Shown: positions 7,871-15,896 of the stretch, in pieces
How the letters are laid out: the number at the start of each line of letters is the position of its first letter
Position numbering within the stretch: the first letter of the stretch is position 1
Assembly (NCBI GenBank): GCA_013362725.1
Contig: JABFVP010000459.1
Coordinates: 1-16,152, forward strand
Length of the DNA stretch: 16,152 bases
Direction: 5' to 3'
Source: Cupriavidus sp.
GTDB lineage: Bacteria; Pseudomonadota; Gammaproteobacteria; Burkholderiales; Burkholderiaceae
The notes under the pieces: model-generated
What the model saw: the letters and a program-made list of their open reading frames with translations, nothing else
Told to the model about the DNA's origin: nothing
Databases searched by the model: none
Made by a program: the position numbers and the translations under genes

Positions 7871-9457
7871 TCAGACTTCTTCGTACAGTGGCAGCGTCAG
7901 GAACTCGGCAAAGTCCTCCGACGTCGACATCTGCTCGAAAATCTCGGCAGCGCGGTCATAGGTGCTGGTGTCGCCACCAACCAGTTCCTTGACCTTGGCC
8001 AGCTCTTCCGGGATCAGCTTGCGCACCAGCTCGGCGGTGACCTTGGTGCCGTCTTCCAGCTTGCCCTTGGGCGAGCGGATCCACTGCCACACCTGCGAGC
8101 GCGAGATTTCGGCAGTGGCGGCATCTTCCATCAGGTTGTGGATCGGCACACAGCCGTTGCCGGCCAGCCACGCACCCAGGTAGTGGATGCCGACGTTGAT
8201 GTTCATGCGCAGGCCGTGCTCGGTGATCGGCGTTTCCGGCTGGAAGTTCAGCAGGTCGGCGCCCTTCACCTGCACGTCCGGACGCTGCTTCCCGAACTGG
8301 TTCGGCTGGTCGCCCAGCACCGCGACGAATTCCTTCATCGCCGGCTCGACCAGGCCCGGATGCGCCACCCAGCCGCCGTCGTAGCCATCGGTGGCGTCGC
8401 GGCGCTTGTCGCTGATGATGCCTTCCATGGCGATGGCGTTCTTCTCCGGATCGTTCTTGATCGGGATCAGCGCGCTCATGCCGCCGATCGCGGGCGCGCC
8501 GCGGTGGTGGCAAGTCTTGAGCAGCAGCAGCGCATACGAGCGCATGAACGGCGCGGTCATGGTGACCTTGGCACGGTCGGCCAGGCAGAAGTTCTTGTCG
8601 TTCTTGAACTTCTTGATGCACGAGAAGATGTAGTCCCAGCGGCCGGCATTCAGGCCGGCGCTGTGCTCGCGCAGTTCATACCGGATTTCATCCATCTCGA
8701 ACGCGGCGAGGATGGTCTCGATCAGCACGGTGGCCTTGATGGTGCCTTGCGGCAGGCCGATTTCGTTCTGCGCCATCACGAAGATGTCGTTCCACAGCCG
8801 CGCTTCCAGATGGCTTTCCATCTTCGGCAGGTAGAAGAACGGGCCGGCGCCGCGGGCGATCTGTTCCTTGGCGTTGTGGAACAAGAACAGCGCGAAGTCG
8901 AAGATGCCGCCCGAGACGCGCTTGCCGTCGATGGTGACGTGCTTCTCGTCCAGGTGCCAGCCGCGCGGACGCACCTGCAGCGTGGCGATCTTGTCATTGA
9001 GCTTGTACTGCTTGCCCTTCGATTCCAGCGTCAGCGTGCGACGCACCGCGGCCTTCAGGTTCACCTGGCCCTGCAGCTGGTTGTGCCAGTTGGGGGTGTT
9101 CGAATCCTCGAAGTCGGTCATGTAGCTGTCAGCGCCCGAGTTAAAGGCGTTGATCACCATCTTGGCTTCGACCGGGCCGGTGATTTCCACGCGGCGGCAT
9201 TCCAGCGCCTTGGGCACCGGGGCAACCTTCCAGTCGCCTTCGCGGATGCTCTTGGTTTCCGGCAGGAAATCGGGCACTTCGCCGGCGTCCAGGCGCTTGG
9301 CGCGCGCCACGCGCGCGGCCAGCAGTTCCTGACGGCGCGGCTCGAAGGCGCGGTGCAGCTTGTCTACCAGGGCCAGGGCTTCCGGCGTGAGGATATCTTC
9401 GTAGGCCGGCAGGATTTCGCCGGTGATCTTCATGCCCGCGGGCAGCGTGATAGCCAT
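7871..9457 (-). CDS. aceB: Malate synthase A
   Basis: A 528-residue malate synthase that condenses glyoxylate with acetyl-CoA to give malate, the second step of the glyoxylate shunt, in the cytoplasm. The length matches the type A enzyme (about 530 residues). The family signature HSAGLNAGRWDYIFS is at 265-279. Expected active-site residues by family comparison are the Arg of VRPRGWH (162-168), E247, D275 (GRWDY) and the catalytic base D445 in NLMEDAATAEISRSQ. The start has AGGAGA 7 bases upstream. It follows the haloacid dehalogenase gene by only 49 bp and ends before a strong terminator, so the two probably form one operon. The reading is continuous with no sign of damage. Confidence 0.97.
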   Translation of the reverse strand: MAITLPAGMKITGEILPAYEDILTPEALALVDKLHRAFEPRRQELLAARVARAKRLDAGEVPDFLPETKSIREGDWKVAPVPKALECRRVEITGPVEAKMVINAFNSGADSYMTDFEDSNTPNWHNQLQGQVNLKAAVRRTLTLESKGKQYKLNDKIATLQVRPRGWHLDEKHVTIDGKRVSGGIFDFALFLFHNAKEQIARGAGPFFYLPKMESHLEARLWNDIFVMAQNEIGLPQGTIKATVLIETILAAFEMDEIRYELREHSAGLNAGRWDYIFSCIKKFKNDKNFCLADRAKVTMTAPFMRSYALLLLKTCHHRGAPAIGGMSALIPIKNDPEKNAIAMEGIISDKRRDATDGYDGGWVAHPGLVEPAMKEFVAVLGDQPNQFGKQRPDVQVKGADLLNFQPETPITEHGLRMNINVGIHYLGAWLAGNGCVPIHNLMEDAATAEISRSQVWQWIRSPKGKLEDGTKVTAELVRKLIPEELAKVKELVGGDTSTYDRAAEIFEQMSTSEDFAEFLTLPLYEEV

Positions 9458-9506
9458 CTTGTTCTCCTGTTAAACGATAGCGATAGCTTGGTTGTTGGGC
9501 GCCCTG

Positions 9507-10208
9507 CTATGCCGCCACGCCATGGGCGCGGACGAAATCGAGCAGGTCGTTCATGTCGTGACCGGTGCCGGCGGGGGCTACGTCCAGCCGCTCCGCCGGA
9601 TGGCCGGCACGGTTGATCCAGAAGGTGGTGTAGCCATACCAGGCGGCGCCGCAGGCGTCCCAGCCGTTGGACGAGACGAACAGCATCTGCTGCGCCTCCA
9701 GCCCGAAGGCCAGCGGCCCCAAGGCATAGGCGGCCGGCGCGGTCTTGTACTGGCGCACCGCATCGACCGACAGCACATGGTCGAACAGCCCGTGCATGCC
9801 GGCGCTCTTGACCGAGATGTCGAGCATTTCGGCGTTGCCATTGGAGAGGATGCCCAGCGGCAGCCCCGCCTTGCGCAGGCGCCTGAGCGCGCCCAGGTTT
9901 TCCGGGAACGCCGACAGGCACGCGTACTCCTTGAGCAGTTGCGCTTCGGTCGCTTCATCCAGCCCCAGGCCCAGGCGCTCGGCGGCGTAGCGCAGCGCGT
10001 CCACGGTGATGGCCCAGAACGGCTTGTAATGCGCGCCGTCGGGCGCCGCCATGGTGCGGATGCGGGTGTAGTCGATCTGGCGCTCGCGCCACAGCAGCGC
10101 CAGCGCCTCGCCGCGGCCCGGGAACAGCTGTTCCGCGCGCGCGGTGACGGAATACACGTCGAACAGCGTGCCATAGGCATCGAAGACGACGGCGCGGATC
10201 TTGTTCAT
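9507..10208 (-). CDS. (S)-2-haloacid dehalogenase, type II (HAD superfamily)
   Basis: A 233-residue haloacid dehalogenase with M1 placed at MNKIRAVVFDAYGT; an in-frame opening to 10346 is non-family sequence. The enzyme replaces halogen on 2-haloalkanoic acids with hydroxyl through an aspartyl ester. Every active-site residue I know for L-DEX from Pseudomonas sp. YL has a counterpart: nucleophile D10, T14, R41, S122 (ILSNGN), K155 and Y161 (YKTAPAAY), S179, N181 and D184 (VSSNGWDACGA). The last six are offset by four. This favours a true dehalogenase over a generic HAD phosphatase, although physiological substrates of such chromosomal copies are often unknown. It lies 49 bp upstream of aceB and is divergent from a LysR gene, with a candidate promoter at 10303-10330. 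Confidence 0.9.
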   Translation of the reverse strand: MNKIRAVVFDAYGTLFDVYSVTARAEQLFPGRGEALALLWRERQIDYTRIRTMAAPDGAHYKPFWAITVDALRYAAERLGLGLDEATEAQLLKEYACLSAFPENLGALRRLRKAGLPLGILSNGNAEMLDISVKSAGMHGLFDHVLSVDAVRQYKTAPAAYALGPLAFGLEAQQMLFVSSNGWDACGAAWYGYTTFWINRAGHPAERLDVAPAGTGHDMNDLLDFVRAHGVAA

Positions 10209-10302
10209 GAGGACCTGTGCAACCTGCGGCGGTATGGGGCAACGGGATGGCGCGGCGGCCAGACCACAGCTGCGTGGCTCTGTACACCATTGAATGCATC
10301 GA

Positions 10303-10330
10303 ATTGTAGGGAGACGCTGCAGTGCGGCAA
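10303..10330 (-). promoter_or_regulatory. Candidate sigma-70 promoter of the dehalogenase-aceB operon
   Basis: On the minus strand there is a -35 like TTGCCG (10325-10330) and a -10 TACAAT (10303-10308), with a 16-bp spacer. The predicted start near 10296 gives an 88-base leader before the dehalogenase ATG. The position, in the divergent gap shared with a LysR gene, is the usual place for LysR-controlled promoters. Confidence 0.4.
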
Positions 10331-10359
10331 AGTGGCCGTCGGTCACTTGATCTTTTACT

Positions 10360-10389
10360 TTTACACAACTAATCTTCGCTGACTAAAAC
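10360..10389 (+). promoter_or_regulatory. Possible promoter of the divergent LysR gene
   Basis: TTTACA (10360-10365) and TAAAAC (10384-10389) are separated by 18 bp within an AT-richer stretch, about 110 bp before the GTG start at 10501. The -35 matches 5 of 6 and the -10 matches 4 of 6 consensus bases. The evidence is weak. No clear T-N11-A LysR dyad was settled on in this gap. Confidence 0.25.
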
Positions 10390-10500
10390 AAAACTCCGCA
10401 CCAAATCCTCTTCACTGGTGACCAAAGGCCCGCCTCGGCGCCCTTTGCGTGGACAGCGCGGCACCCGCGGGCCTTCCCGCGCATATCAGGCGAAACATTC

Positions 10501-11451
10501 GTGGACCATTTCAAACAACTGGAGACCTTTGTATCCGTCGCCTCGCGCGGCAGCCTGTCCGCCGCCGCCGCGGCCGAGGGCGTGGCGCCGGCGATCATCG
10601 GCCGGCGCATCGATGCACTGGAAGAGCGGCTGGGTGTAAAGCTGCTGGTGCGGACCACGCGCAAGATCAGCCTGACTTTCGAGGGCTCGGCGTTCCTGGA
10701 AGATTGCCAGCGCATCCTGAACGACCTGCACAACGCCGAGGCCAGCGTCTCGGCCGGCGGCGTCAAGGCCAGCGGCCATCTGCGGGTAACTGCGCCGGCC
10801 GGGTACGGGCGCAAGCACGTGGCGCCGCTGGTGCCGCTGTTCATCGAATCGCACCCGGACGTGTCGATCACGCTGGACCTGTCCGACCGCGTGGTCGACC
10901 TGGTCAACGAAGGCTTCGACTGCGCCATCCGCCTGGGCGACCTGCCCGATTCCAGCCTGGTGTCGATCCGGCTGGCCGAAACCCGCCGCGTGGTGGTGGC
11001 CGCGCCCGAATATCTTGCGCGCGCCGGGCGTCCGAACACGCCCGAGGACCTGCAGCGCCATAACTGCCTCGCCTTCGGCGCCAGCGCCAACATGCAGCGC
11101 GGCTGGGTGTTCCAGGAAGAAGGTCGCGCCGTGACGGTGAAGGTGGGCGGCACCATGGAATGCAGCGACGGCGCGGTGCTGCACGAGTGGTGCCTGCAAG
11201 GCAACGGGCTGGCGTGGCGCTCGTGGTGGGAAGTCGGCAGCGAGATTGCCAGCGGACGGCTGGTGACGGTGCTGGACGAGTTCCAGGCGCCGCCGATCGG
11301 CATCCATGCTGTCTTTCCGCAGCGCAAGCACCTGCCGCTGCGGGTGCGGCTGTTTATCGACCACCTGAAGAACACCTACGGCAATCCGTCCTACTGGCGG
11401 CGTGCCGAGCAGGCTTGCGCGCTGCCCGTGGCGGAAGTGCTGGCGGACTAG
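10501..11451 (+). CDS. LysR-family transcriptional regulator
   Basis: A 316-residue LysR-type regulator starting at GTG. The product begins (V)DHFKQLETFVSVASRGSLSA, the exact family N-terminus, with a modest AGGCGA upstream. The winged helix-turn-helix covers about residues 1-60 (AAAAAEGVAPAIIGRRIDALE, LLVRTTRKISLT). The effector domain runs from about 90 to 295, with PLFIESHPDVSITLDL and the EGFDCAIRLG segment. The tail (about 296-316) extends past the fold with no recognised motif. It is divergent from the dehalogenase-aceB pair, with 292 bp between the two starts, so it is the obvious candidate regulator of that operon. This is inferred from layout only. It belongs to the same broad subgroup as the LysR protein encoded at 1211-2140 but is clearly not a recent duplicate. 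Confidence 0.94.
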   Translation: MDHFKQLETFVSVASRGSLSAAAAAEGVAPAIIGRRIDALEERLGVKLLVRTTRKISLTFEGSAFLEDCQRILNDLHNAEASVSAGGVKASGHLRVTAPAGYGRKHVAPLVPLFIESHPDVSITLDLSDRVVDLVNEGFDCAIRLGDLPDSSLVSIRLAETRRVVVAAPEYLARAGRPNTPEDLQRHNCLAFGASANMQRGWVFQEEGRAVTVKVGGTMECSDGAVLHEWCLQGNGLAWRSWWEVGSEIASGRLVTVLDEFQAPPIGIHAVFPQRKHLPLRVRLFIDHLKNTYGNPSYWRRAEQACALPVAEVLAD

Positions 11452-11494
11452 GCACGGAGCCGACGCGGGGCGTGCGGGGGCGCTTCGGATGCCA

Positions 11495-11535
11495 TTGACA
11501 TTACGCAATGACCTTCTCGGCACACTGACTACAAT
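11495..11535 (+). promoter_or_regulatory. Candidate FNR/ANR/FixK-type class II promoter of the second usp gene
   Basis: TTGACATTACGCAA (11495-11508) fits the 14-bp FixK/FNR-class pattern TTG(A/C)-N6-(T/G)CAA. A -10 TACAAT lies at 11530-11535. With a start near 11542 the box centre (11501.5) falls at about -40.5, where class II FNR/CRP-family activators bind. The TTGACA inside the box is 29 bp from the -10, too far to be an ordinary -35. This suggests induction under low oxygen, which is common for usp genes in related bacteria. The leader would be about 88 bases. Confidence 0.5.
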
Positions 11536-11629
11536 GCATTCAAGACAGGCGCTGCCCCGCGCCGCGGCGATGCCGCGAACCGGCGGGCCGCCGCCCTGCC
11601 CCGACCCCTAGTCAGCAAAGGAGCCCCGC

Positions 11630-12064
11630 ATGTTCCAACATATCCTGCTTCCCACCGACGGCTCGGAACTCTCCAAAAAGGCCATCAACGGCGGACTGGA
11701 GCTCGCCAAGGCCATCGGCGCGCGCGTCACGGCCTATGTCTGCCTGGAGGAATACCCGTACACGCCATTCAGCGAAATCGTGGTCGAGGCCCCGCAGGCG
11801 TTCAAGGACCGCATCGAGAACCAGGCCAAGCTGTATCTGAAAGAAATCGAAAACCTGGCCACGGCGGCCGGCGTGACCTTCGACGCCGACATGTCGACCT
11901 TTGCCGTGCCCTACCTGGGCATCATCGACGCCGCCGAGCGCCACGGCTGCGACGTGATCTTCATGGCCTCGCATGGCCGGCGCGGGCTGTCCGGCCTTCT
12001 GCTCGGCAGCGAGACGCAGAAGGTGCTGACGCATACCGACATTCCGGTGATCGTCTACCGCTGA
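11630..12064 (+). CDS. Universal stress protein, UspA family (copy 2)
   Basis: A 144-residue single-domain Usp. The ATG is preceded by AAGGAG at 11618-11623. The N-terminus is MFQHILLPTDGSELS and the nucleotide loop reads ASHGRRGLSGLLLGS (A-x2-G-x9-G-S), so ATP binding is expected, with a C-terminal PVIVYR strand. It is a paralogue of the protein encoded at 5334-5765, sharing the ends and differing mainly in the central helical part (about residues 45-90). It is monocistronic: a candidate redox-controlled promoter lies upstream and a strong terminator begins 24 bp after the stop. The gene sits between the LysR gene and aceA. A likely role is survival under low oxygen or stationary phase, inferred from family and promoter; no enzymatic activity is implied. 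Confidence 0.95.
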   Translation: MFQHILLPTDGSELSKKAINGGLELAKAIGARVTAYVCLEEYPYTPFSEIVVEAPQAFKDRIENQAKLYLKEIENLATAAGVTFDADMSTFAVPYLGIIDAAERHGCDVIFMASHGRRGLSGLLLGSETQKVLTHTDIPVIVYR

Positions 12065-12088
12065 ACGCCGGCGCAGCCCGCCAAAGCA

Positions 12089-12127
12089 AAACCGCCCGCA
12101 CGGTCATGCCGGTGCGGGCGGTTTTTT
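12089..12127 (+). terminator. Intrinsic terminator of the second usp gene
   Basis: A 13-bp GC-rich stem (12089-12101 with 12112-12124) closes a 10-base loop and runs directly into six T (12122-12127). It starts 24 bp after the usp stop codon. Confidence 0.9.
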
Positions 12128-12284
12128 CGACGGCGCAGGTAGCGAGCAACAGAGTCGCTTTCATGATGTCGCGCAATCTCAATGCTGGATGGCTCGTCCG
12201 GACCGCAACAAACCTTTACAAATCCCTCCGTGAAATCCCAGACCGGTGCCCTAGCCTGTTCCCATGCTTTTGCGGGAGACGGCT

Positions 12285-12434
12285 ATGCCTTCGTCACGGG
12301 ACAGATTCAGATTGCGTCGACCTGGGCGTCGTACGATGAACTGGCATGACGTCGCCCTGATCGCGCTTGGATGGGTTGGTCTGTGTCTCGGTGTGGGGTG
12401 GACGCTCTCCAAGGCGGCTGGCACCTTCGAGTGA
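12285..12434 (+). CDS. Possible small single-pass membrane protein (49 residues)
   Basis: A short ORF in the gap between usp and aceA. GGGAGA at 12274-12279 lies 5 bases before the ATG. Residues 1-17 are strongly basic (RDRFRLRRPGRR). Residues 23-39 form one hydrophobic helix (VALIALGWVGLCLGVGW) with a GLCLG (GxxxG) motif, followed by a short TLSKAAGTFE tail. Basic-then-hydrophobic order predicts the N-terminus inside. The codons from the internal ATG at 12336 onward have G/C third bases in about three quarters of cases, like neighbouring genes, while those before it do not. A 32-residue product from 12336 is therefore the alternative. I recognise no family. The remaining DNA of 12128-12486 shows no other gene. 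Confidence 0.35.
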   Translation: MPSSRDRFRLRRPGRRTMNWHDVALIALGWVGLCLGVGWTLSKAAGTFE

Positions 12435-12486
12435 ATCGCGGGTACACGCTCCTGCATCCAGCGCCTGCACGGCAGTCGCATTCGGA

Positions 12487-12525
12487 ATAAAAAAAATCGC
12501 GCCGTCCCTGAGAGAGAACGGCGCG
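12487..12525 (-). terminator. Intrinsic terminator of aceA
   Basis: On the minus strand an 8-bp stem (12518-12525 with 12498-12505, CGCGCCGT arms) closes a 12-base loop and is followed by a T-rich run (A at 12489-12496 on the plus strand). It lies about 80 bp after the aceA stop codon. Confidence 0.85.
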
Positions 12526-12566
12526 TCGCCTAAAAGAGAGAGCGTGATGGTCGCACGCCCTCCCGA

Positions 12567-12593
12567 TCCCGCCGGACCCACGAGCCGGCGGGA
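12567..12593 (-). other. Second hairpin in the aceA 3' untranslated region
   Basis: Perfect 9-bp arms TCCCGCCGG (12567-12575) and CCGGCGGGA (12585-12593) flank a 9-base loop, between the aceA stop codon and its terminator. There is no T run, so it is not itself a terminator. It could protect the 3' end of the mRNA. Confidence 0.45.
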
Positions 12594-12606
12594 GTGACCA
12601 GGAGAG

Positions 12607-13902
<1,296 letters not shown>

Positions 13903-14014
13903 GGTCACTCTCCTGAAGGTGATCGGGATGGTCGATTGTCTTCCCCGGCTGCCCCGTAGGTGGTCTCGCGATGCCGCGCACCGGCCGTCGCGTCCCGCCC
14001 CTTCGGGTCGTGCG

Positions 14015-14026
14015 TCTTATATAAGA
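14015..14026. promoter_or_regulatory. 12-bp perfect palindrome, probable operator of aceA
   Basis: TCTTATATAAGA is a perfect palindrome in otherwise GC-rich DNA, 113-124 bp upstream of the aceA ATG. On the minus strand it contains -10-like hexamers (TTATAT, TATAAG), so a bound dimer would cover the likely aceA promoter. I could not place a -35 at standard spacing. The bound protein cannot be named from sequence. Confidence 0.45.
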
Positions 14027-14117
14027 GTCTAGAGAGCTTTCCCGCATTGCAACAAGCCGTTGGGTGCGGCGGCGCACTAGAAATTTTTTCCTTATATTCA
14101 ATGAGTTGGGAAGAATA

Positions 14118-14215
14118 TTTCACAATGAGGGAAATTATCTTCCATCATGAGAAATGGCGTTGTGCTACGCAAACAGGGATTTTTGCGGACCAAAACATAT
14201 TTCCATATTGTGAAA
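14118..14215. promoter_or_regulatory. Regulatory array: three related motifs around an inverted repeat
   Basis: Copies of TTCCAT-NN-TGWGAAA occur at 14140-14154 and 14201-14215, matching each other at 12 of 15 positions. A third copy, inverted and one base longer, lies at 14118-14133 (TTTCACAATGAGGGAA). Midway between the first two, CGCAAA-N8-TTTGCG (14168-14187) is a perfect 6-bp inverted repeat. Centres are about 21, 30.5 and 30.5 bp apart, close to whole helical turns. The DNA of 14081-14220 is only about 34% G+C by my count. No coding ORF is supported in 13903-14531. Confidence 0.4.
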
Positions 14216-14370
14216 AATTGGCGGGCATGCGCTGGTACGACGCGGGATCGCCTAATCCTGCGGGCTAGCGGGGCGCACCTGCCCCCGCGTAAACCCCGAT
14301 GACACAGCCGGCACATTGACAGTTTGCTGACAGCCTTCCGCGCCTAGAATCCGCCCCTTGCTTGATCTGG

Positions 14371-14405
14371 GGCTGCCCGCGATGTCGAAATCATCGGGCA
14401 CAGCC
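14371..14405 (+). promoter_or_regulatory. Possible leader hairpin upstream of the CitMHS gene
   Basis: GGCTG (14371-14375) pairs with CAGCC (14401-14405), and an inner stem pairs CC (14377-14378) and CGAT (14380-14383) with ATCGGG-side bases (14393-14398). The result is about 11 pairs with a bulge and a 9-base loop. It lies 127 bp before the carrier start, within a leader of perhaps 170 bases. It matches no riboswitch class that I recognise. Confidence 0.25.
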
Positions 14406-14531
14406 TCTACGCTGCAGCTTGCCGACGCGGTAACGCAACGCCTCGTTTGCGCCAACTGAATCGCCCTGCGCCAGACAACCGCCACGCAGCGCCCTCGCAA
14501 GGTCTGCCCGGCAATGAGGTATTGAAGAAAG

Positions 14532-15854
14532 ATGTTGACCCTGCTCGCCTATTCCATGGTGATCGTGTTCATGGCACTGATCATGACCAAGCGGCTCTCC
14601 GCGATGGTGGCGCTGATACTTGTTCCCATTGTTTTCAGCGCGATCGGCGGCTTCGGCCCGGAACTGGGGCCGATGATGCTGGAAGGCGTCAAGAAGCTGG
14701 CGCCGACCGGCGTGATGCTGATGTTCGCGATCCTGTATTTCGGCCTGATGATCGATGCCGGCCTGTTCGACCCGGTAGTGCGCGTCATCCTGAAGCTGGT
14801 GGCCGGCGACCCGGTCAAGATCGTCGTCGGTACCTTCGTGCTGGCCGCGCTGGTATCGCTGGACGGCGACGGCTCGACCACCTACATGATCACCTGCGCC
14901 GCCATGCTTCCGCTCTACAAGCGCCTGGGCATCAGCAGGCTGGTGCTGGCCTGCGTGATCATGATGGCGGGCGGGCTGATGAACATCCTGCCCTGGGGCG
15001 GCCCCACCGCGCGTGCCGCAAGCGCGCTGGGCGTCGATGTGGGGTCGCTCTTCGTGCCGATGATCCTGCCGATGGTCGTCACCGGCATCTGGGGCCTGTT
15101 CGTGGCCTTCCTGCTTGGCCGGCGCGAACGCAACCGGCTCGGCCACATCGCGCTGATGACGGCCGCAGCGGGCGCATCCGGCCATGGCGCCGCGGAGCTT
15201 GCCACCGGCGATCCGAAGATCTCCCGGCCCCGGCTGCTGTGGTTCAACCTGGCGCTGACCATCGGCCTGATGGCAATGCTGATCCTCGGCATATTTCCGC
15301 TGCCTGCGCTGTTCATCGTGGCGTGCGCCATCGCTCTGATGGTGAACTACCCGAGCCTGCAGGAACAGAAGGAGCGGATCGGCGCGCATGCGGCCAACGT
15401 CGTGCCGGTCGTAGCGCTGATCTTTGCCGCCGGCATCTTCGTCGGCATCCTGTCGGGCACCAAAATGGTCGACGCGATCGCGCACAGCGTCATCAGCGCC
15501 GTGCCCGACTGGATGGGCCCCTACATGGCGCTGGTCACCGGCGTGCTGAGCGTACCGTTCACGTTCTTCATTTCCAACGACGCGTTCTACTTCGGCATCC
15601 TGCCGATCCTGGCCAAGGCTGCCGCGGTCTACGGCATCAGCGCCGCCGAGGTCGGGCGCGCCTCACTCATTGGCCAGCAGGTGCACCTGCTGAGCCCCCT
15701 GGTCGCATCGACGTATCTGCTGGTCGGCCTGGCTGAAGTCGAGTTCGGCGATCACCAGCGCTATACCCTGCTATGGGCGCTGTCAGCGGCGCTGGTCATG
15801 ATGCTGGCCACTGTTTTGCTTGGCGTGATCCCGATCGCTGGCCAGACGGCGTAA
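14532..15854 (+). CDS. CitMHS-family citrate-metal:proton symporter
   Basis: A 440-residue inner-membrane carrier of the CitMHS family (Bacillus CitM/CitH-like), which takes up citrate complexed with divalent metal using the proton gradient. About 11-12 hydrophobic segments are visible, for example near residues 4-38, 58-76, 97-110, 134-153, 173-196, 238-272, 290-308, 328-347, 352-366, 386-400 and 412-435. Family marks are DGDGSTTY (111-118), NILPWGGPTARA (151-162), GILSGTKMVDAI (305-316) and FISNDAFYFGILP (346-358). The length is as usual for the family. The start has GAAGAAAG directly upstream, a moderate Shine-Dalgarno sequence. It is divergent from aceA, linking citrate uptake with the glyoxylate shunt. 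The metal preference (Mg, Ca or other) cannot be read from sequence. Confidence 0.93.
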   Translation: MLTLLAYSMVIVFMALIMTKRLSAMVALILVPIVFSAIGGFGPELGPMMLEGVKKLAPTGVMLMFAILYFGLMIDAGLFDPVVRVILKLVAGDPVKIVVGTFVLAALVSLDGDGSTTYMITCAAMLPLYKRLGISRLVLACVIMMAGGLMNILPWGGPTARAASALGVDVGSLFVPMILPMVVTGIWGLFVAFLLGRRERNRLGHIALMTAAAGASGHGAAELATGDPKISRPRLLWFNLALTIGLMAMLILGIFPLPALFIVACAIALMVNYPSLQEQKERIGAHAANVVPVVALIFAAGIFVGILSGTKMVDAIAHSVISAVPDWMGPYMALVTGVLSVPFTFFISNDAFYFGILPILAKAAAVYGISAAEVGRASLIGQQVHLLSPLVASTYLLVGLAEVEFGDHQRYTLLWALSAALVMMLATVLLGVIPIAGQTA

Positions 15855-15896
15855 CAGTGATCCCGCAATTCCCTGCGCGCCCGCAAGCGACGTGAA

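Noticed and set aside
7847..9616. Long open frame antisense to aceB (589 codons)
   Set aside because: It mirrors the codon structure of a certain aceB gene in high-GC DNA. The translation is His/Arg/Gln/Val-rich and has no family features.
9492..10382. Open frame antisense to the haloacid dehalogenase
   Set aside because: The complementary gene keeps every catalytic residue of its family; the antisense product resembles nothing.
14316..14350. TTGACA and TAGAAT as a promoter for the CitMHS gene
   Set aside because: Both hexamers are good but are 23 bp apart, outside the sigma-70 range. One of the two may be real with another partner, but I cannot say which.
14382..14459. 25-codon ORF (LADAVTQRL) as a remnant of a GntR-type regulator
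   Set aside because: A few residues recall the first GntR helix, but nothing in any frame after the stop continues the domain.
14447..15736. 429-codon frame overlapping the CitMHS gene in another frame
   Set aside because: The translation is Arg/Gly/Pro-rich and soluble-looking without domains, while the other frame gives a full-length membrane carrier with family motifs.
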